In this document: one piece after another, positions 60,645-63,716 of the stretch | Numbering within the stretch: position 1 is the first letter of the stretch | Layout: every line of letters begins with the position of its first letter | Source of the DNA: Streptomyces sp. Ru73 | GTDB lineage: Bacteria > Actinomycetota > Actinomycetes > Streptomycetales > Streptomycetaceae | Direction of reading: 5' to 3' | NCBI RefSeq assembly: GCF_002920575.1 | Contig: NZ_PQSQ01000041.1 | Span: 1 to 63,716 of the forward strand | Length of the DNA: 63,716 nucleotides | Made by a program: the position numbers and the translations under genes | The notes under the pieces: model-generated | Databases searched by the model: none | Told to the model about the DNA's origin: nothing | Seen by the model: the letters and a program-made list of their open reading frames with translations, nothing else

Positions 60645-60953
60645 CGGTACCGGTGACTCCCGTGCACCGCCTGCATCACTGACAGCGTCGCCGTGCGCGA
60701 TCCGGGGAAGTCGCGTGGACGCATGAAGAGTTCACATGGCACGCACTCCACCTAATCGCGCGGGCCCGCCGAAACCGTCCACGGCCCGCGCCCCATCGCC
60801 AAGATCACTGGAGCAGAGTAAGAACCCCCGTTCCCCTGAAGCGATCAGCCGATCATGGGCCTCAACCACCCATACGTTCCACGGGGGTTGCGCAAACGTT
60901 CCGCCACCCGCATACGCCAAAGGCCCCGGCCACTCGGGCCGGGGCCTTCACGC
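60645..60953. other. 309-base gap: leader of the prenyl synthase with a long-range hairpin
   Basis: No gene is supported. AACCCCCGT (60823-60831) and ACGGGGGTT (60881-60889) are perfect complements 49 bases apart, and GATCAGCCGATC lies inside. On the minus strand they fall in the leader of the prenyl synthase. The tRNA terminator occupies the right end. The rest shows nothing distinct. Confidence 0.45.
60919..60949 (-). terminator. Terminator of the tRNA-Arg gene
   Basis: AAGGCCCCGGCC (60920-60931) and GGCCGGGGCCTT (60937-60948) form a 12-bp stem with a 5-base loop. It ends five bases from the tRNA 3' end and is the expected terminator for it. Confidence 0.85.
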
Positions 60954-60956
60954 TGG

Positions 60957-61029
60957 TGCCCCCGGCAGGATTCGAACCTGCGACACCCGCTTTAGGAGAG
61001 CGGTGCTCTATCCCCTGAGCTACGGAGGC
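60957..61029 (-). tRNA. tRNA-Arg, anticodon CCT
   Basis: On the minus strand the 73-base gene folds into the cloverleaf: acceptor GCCTCCG/CGGGGGC (one G-U pair), D-stem GCTC/GAGC, anticodon stem CCGCT/AGCGG with loop CTCCTAA, and T arm GCAGG-TTCGAAT-CCTGC. Anticodon CCT reads AGG, hence arginine. CCA is encoded at 60954-60956. Confidence 0.97.
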
Positions 61030-61205
61030 GGGCGGTCAGTGGTGGTGCGCCGGGCCCTGGTGAGGGAGCACGGCGGGGCGGTGTGCGCACCATCGGCTGG
61101 CCGTGAACAGGGTAGCGGATGGGGTCGCGCCCGGTCTCGCCACTGGGTGGCCGGGAGGTTCTCCGGCCCCGTGGCGGCGTGGCGCGGCCCCTCTGCGGAG
61201 TGCGG

Positions 61206-61586
61206 TCAGGCGGGGAAGTTCCAGCTGACCGTGCCGTCGGCGGTGACGATGGCGGCGAGGACGATGAGGTCGGCGGCGCCGAGGGTCATGCCGAGGAGGG
61301 CGCGGCCGCGGCGGGCGGTGCCCCGGTAGAGGGCGAGGCCGCCCAGGATCAGGGACAGCGGGCCCAGGACGAGGTTCATCACCAGCAGGCCCACGAGGCC
61401 GAGGATGAAGGAGGCCACGGCCATGCCGTCGGCCTGCTTCGTCGCGCGGGGGGCGGCGGTCGCGGCGCCGGCCGCGTCGTCCGCGGCGGGCCGGGCGGAC
61501 TCGGTCGCGGTACGCGCCCCGGCCTCGGCGGTCTCGGTGCGGGTCTCGTCGGACTCGGTCCGGGCGCGGTGGGTGAGGGTGGTCAT
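61206..61586 (-). CDS. DUF4190-domain membrane protein
   Basis: The 126-residue protein has a charged Ala/Thr/Glu-rich N-terminus of about 50 residues and two or three hydrophobic helices with MAVASFILGLVGLLVMNLVLGPLSLILGGLAL, the DUF4190 pattern. The function is unknown. Its ATG overlaps the stop of a 52-codon membrane gene upstream (CGATGA), so both are co-translated. TetR regulation is suggested by the divergent gene and the inverted repeat at 61788-61815. Confidence 0.88.
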   Translation of the reverse strand: MTTLTHRARTESDETRTETAEAGARTATESARPAADDAAGAATAAPRATKQADGMAVASFILGLVGLLVMNLVLGPLSLILGGLALYRGTARRGRALLGMTLGAADLIVLAAIVTADGTVSWNFPA

Positions 61587-61741
61587 CGGCGGGCCTCCTT
61601 CGCGCGGTATTCGCGGACGGCGAAGATCAGCAGCCAGCCGGCGATCGCGGCGGCTGCGGTGAGCGTCGCGGCGAGCGGAAGGTGTGCCGCGGTGCCTATG
61701 AGCACTCCCAGCAGGAGCAAGGCTGCGACAAGGAAGATCAT
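61583..61741 (-). CDS. 52-residue membrane protein co-translated with DUF4190
   Basis: Read from ATG 61741, this tiny protein has two hydrophobic stretches: MIFLVAALLLLGVLIGTAAH and a second with AIAGWLLIFAVREY, then a charged end KEARR. GGAAGGG lies seven bases before the ATG. The stop overlaps the start of the DUF4190 gene by four bases. Two-helix topology and overlap make it a credible short gene rather than noise. Function not recognised. Confidence 0.75.
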   Translation of the reverse strand: MIFLVAALLLLGVLIGTAAHLPLAATLTAAAAIAGWLLIFAVREYRAKEARR

Positions 61742-61787
61742 TTCTGGCCCTTCCAGGTGAGGTGAGTGGCCTTGATCGTTCTATTGG

Positions 61788-61815
61788 GTGAACAGTTGGT
61801 GTGACACTTGTTCAC
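61788..61815. promoter_or_regulatory. Putative TetR operator with GTGAACA/TGTTCAC arms
   Basis: GTGAACA and TGTTCAC lie 14 bases apart, with GTGTGACAC inside. The site is in the gap between the small membrane operon (start 61741) and the TetR gene (start 61881), so autoregulation with control of both is plausible. Confidence 0.6.
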
Positions 61816-61880
61816 TGACTTACGAGTCTAGCGCGCCCCCGGGGTGGATCGTGTCGGAGAACGGATGTTTACTGAATGGC

Positions 61881-62510
61881 ATGAGTCACACCACCGGCGC
61901 CCGGCAGGCGCAGAAGCAGAAGACCCGACAGGCGCTCCTCGACGCCGGGCTGCGGCTGCTGGCGGAGCAGAGCCTGAGCAGCATCGGGCTGCGCGAGGTG
62001 ACGCGGATGGTGGGCGTGGCGCCGGCGGCCTTCTACCGGCACTTCCGGGACATCCCCGACCTGGGGGTCGCGCTGGTCGAGGAGTCCCTGGGCAGCCTGC
62101 ACGGCGTCGTCCGCGCGATCCTCGCCGAGCAGCCGGACGCGGAGGAGCGCATCGACCGTACGGTCGCGGTCGTCGAGCGGTACGTCCGCGAGAACCCGGC
62201 GCACATCCGCTTCATCGCCCGGGAGCGGCACGGCGGCGTGCGGGCCGTACGGAGGGCGATAGCCGCCGAACTGGAGCGGTTCGCCGCCGAGGTGGCGGCG
62301 GCGCTGCGGGAGCAGCCGGTGTCGGACGGCTGGAGCGACGACGACGTGCTGATGCTCGCCGAGATGTACGTCGACCACCTGGTGATGACCGCTTCGGCGA
62401 TCCTGGACGCGGCGGACGACGGCGACATGGCGGCGGCCGCCCGCACGGCCGAACGCGCCCGCAGGCAGCTGCGGCTGATCAGCCTGGGGCGGCTGCACTG
62501 GAAGGACTGA
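61881..62510 (+). CDS. TetR family transcriptional regulator
   Basis: The 209-residue regulator has a helix-turn-helix at 1-60 (KTRQALLDAGLRLLAEQ, then GLREVTRMVGVAPAAFYRHFRDI). The helical ligand domain carries AILDAADDGDMAAAART, in the style of fatty-acid-type regulators. ATG 61881 was chosen because the HTH begins there; the longer frame adds no domain. No strong ribosome site is visible, so it may be leaderless. It is divergent from the membrane operon. Whether it recognises the CTGACGGNNCGTCAG set is doubtful, as its own gap has a different palindrome. Confidence 0.92.
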   Translation: MSHTTGARQAQKQKTRQALLDAGLRLLAEQSLSSIGLREVTRMVGVAPAAFYRHFRDIPDLGVALVEESLGSLHGVVRAILAEQPDAEERIDRTVAVVERYVRENPAHIRFIARERHGGVRAVRRAIAAELERFAAEVAAALREQPVSDGWSDDDVLMLAEMYVDHLVMTASAILDAADDGDMAAAARTAERARRQLRLISLGRLHWKD

Positions 62511-62720
62511 CCCCTGGGGAAGGCCGGCTCCTGGGGCGGATGCTCCGGAGGGGCTGAGCGGCCGCTGAGGCGGCGTTGAGCCGCCGCTGCGGGCCCGGCG
62601 CGCTCGTGGAGCGCTCGTACCTCGGCGGGGCCGTCCGGATGCGTCAGCGGGCCCGTGAGCGTCCGCGGCGCGCTGCCTTCCGGCCGGGTCGACCTGCATG
62701 CCCCCGCCCGCCCGCTCGCT

Positions 62721-63716
62721 TCAGGAGCGCTTCGGTGTCGTGATCCGTACGCGGAAGGTGTTCGGGGCGGTGTCGTTCCCGCCTGCGGGGCGGCGGTCCT
62801 CGAGGACCTCGACCGACAGGCCGCCGGCGCGGAAGGTCTGGCCGGGGCGGTACGTGGCGTCGGTCAGGCCGGCGCGGACGTTCGGGTCGTTGCGGTAGCA
62901 GCCGGTGCTCTTCGGGGTGGCGTCGGAGATGCGGACCGGGCCCTTGCCCGAGGGGACGTCGGTGGCGACCCGGTAGACCAGGACGCCGGGCCGGCAGGCG
63001 GTCGGGTCGAGGTGGCCGGTGCGGCGCGCCTCGACGACGTACGCGCGGTACCGGGACACCGGAATGACGGCGATCTTCGTGCCGCCGCGGGCCGCGGCGG
63101 CGGTGAGCCGGTGGGTGGTGACCGCGCCGGGGCGGCTCACGCAGTCCACCTGGCCCGGGGCCAGCCAGCCCAGCTTCCACTTGTGCCAGCCGAGGAAGTC
63201 GTTCTCGGGGCCCCAGTCCACGTCCATCGGATCCCAGTGACCCACCGGGTGCGGGTCGGCGCGCCCGTCCGTGAAGTACAGGTCGGGCAGCCCGAAGGAG
63301 TGCGCGTTCTCGTGGTTGAGGACCCGGTACGCGCTCGGACCGGTCTGCCGGCTCCAGATGAACGACACGTTCTTCAGCTGCGTCCCGTCGCCCGTCTTCA
63401 GGCCCAGCGGGCCGCCGCTGAAGGTGACGGACCAGACGTTCTTGGTCGCCGGCGGGCCCGCCTCCGGGGTGACCAGCACGTTCACCAGGTCATAGGCGCG
63501 GAAGTCCACGCGGCGGTCGACCGCGCGCACGATCTCCTTGGCGAGCGCGTAGTAGCCGTTGTGCGAGGCGGGGCTGAAGGAGGTGCCGCGTCCGATGCGG
63601 TACGAGGACAGCGGGCGGGACATCCGGATCCACTTCAGGACGGGCGTCGAGCGGTAGTCGAGCCGTCCGTAGGAGCTCTCGCGGAAGAAGCGGGGGACGG
63701 CGGGGAAGAACTCGCC
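62721..63716 (-). CDS. M6-type secreted metalloprotease, N-terminus off the right edge
   Basis: The frame is open to the right edge; the visible part is 331 residues. HENAHSFGLPD gives the zinc site HExxH, a Gly and the third ligand Asp. An upstream FFRESSYGRLDY segment matches M6/immune-inhibitor-A-like proteases of actinobacteria. PVGHWDPMD, WGPENDFLGWHKWKLGW and a beta-rich C-terminal half follow. The family is exported and cleaves extracellular proteins; signal sequence and pro-region would lie beyond 63716. The ATG at 63623 is internal. Confidence 0.88.
   Translation of the reverse strand, partial: GEFFPAVPRFFRESSYGRLDYRSTPVLKWIRMSRPLSSYRIGRGTSFSPASHNGYYALAKEIVRAVDRRVDFRAYDLVNVLVTPEAGPPATKNVWSVTFSGGPLGLKTGDGTQLKNVSFIWSRQTGPSAYRVLNHENAHSFGLPDLYFTDGRADPHPVGHWDPMDVDWGPENDFLGWHKWKLGWLAPGQVDCVSRPGAVTTHRLTAAAARGGTKIAVIPVSRYRAYVVEARRTGHLDPTACRPGVLVYRVATDVPSGKGPVRISDATPKSTGCYRNDPNVRAGLTDATYRPGQTFRAGGLSVEVLEDRRPAGGNDTAPNTFRVRITTPKRS

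Noticed and set aside
60732..60920. 62-codon minus-strand frame in the prenyl-synthase leader
   Set aside because: No ribosome site or recognisable domain was seen. Kept as non-coding, though conservation was not tested.
60736..61329. Plus-strand frame containing GRIRTCDTRFRRAVLYPLSYGG
   Set aside because: This is the well-known false translation of a tRNA antisense strand; the segment lies over tRNA-Arg.
61788..61815. The TetR at 61881 as controller of the CTGACGGNNCGTCAG regulon
   Set aside because: Its own leader has a different palindrome (GTGAACA/TGTTCAC) and no copy of the shared site; no other TetR lies in the window.
60957..63716. tRNA-Arg as integration site of a mobile element
   Set aside because: No integrase or second copy of the tRNA end was seen on either side.
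1..63716. CRISPR arrays, insertion sequences, phage genes
   Set aside because: No regular repeat-spacer pattern, transposase motif or phage structural gene was found.

Overview
The window looks like chromosomal DNA of a Streptomyces or close relative. Third codon positions are almost always G or C, GTG and TTG starts are common, and the gene content is typical of the genus: an AfsR/AfsS pair, a conservon operon with two P450s, the F420 gene fbiC, an XRE/DUF397 pair, a D-Ala-D-Ala carboxypeptidase with a very long charged tail and a terpene synthase. No transposase, phage gene or CRISPR array was seen.

Layout. 1-3131: the end of a PQQ-propeller protein (probably the sensor half of an AfsK-like kinase), a membrane protein and a His/Asp-rich secreted protein. 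3205-7721: a divergent lipid-degradation block (crotonase, DUF35 protein and thiolase-like protein against a FadD3-like CoA ligase). 7889-13582: a conservon operon (kinase-like protein, roadblock, DUF742, GTPase, two P450s), one of whose P450s lacks the ExxR motif. 13750-15342: a second CoA ligase. 15528-18925: afsS and afsR. 19163-26001: two operons of amidohydrolases, LLM flavin/F420 oxidoreductases and an aldehyde dehydrogenase. 26325-33523: an APC permease, a secreted PHP-domain hydrolase, another LLM enzyme and fbiC, which makes the F420 precursor FO. 33614-43574: an ARH-fold protein with degenerate metal motifs, a sodium-solute symporter, an SDR, an aminotransferase, an XRE regulator with a DUF397 partner and a GPP34 protein. 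43815-50938: cell-wall carboxypeptidase, membrane glycosyltransferase and RecQ. 51072-60644: an isoprenoid-flavoured region with a carotenoid oxygenase, PadR regulator, terpene synthase, small secreted peptide, ABC exporter and polyprenyl diphosphate synthase. 60954-63716: tRNA-Arg(CCT), a small membrane operon with a divergent TetR, and an M6-type metallopeptidase running off the right edge.

The most notable feature is a 15-bp palindrome, CTGACGGNNCGTCAG, found six times and always in front of a catabolic gene: between the thiolase and FadD3-like genes, before the second CoA ligase, before the amidohydrolase/LLM operon, twice before the LLM/amidohydrolase/ALDH operon, and before the SDR. This ties five transcription units spread over 32 kb into one putative TetR-type regulon for CoA-dependent, probably F420-assisted, breakdown of an unidentified cyclic or lipid substrate. 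The regulator is not evident in the window. Its LLM enzymes lie near fbiC, the cofactor gene.
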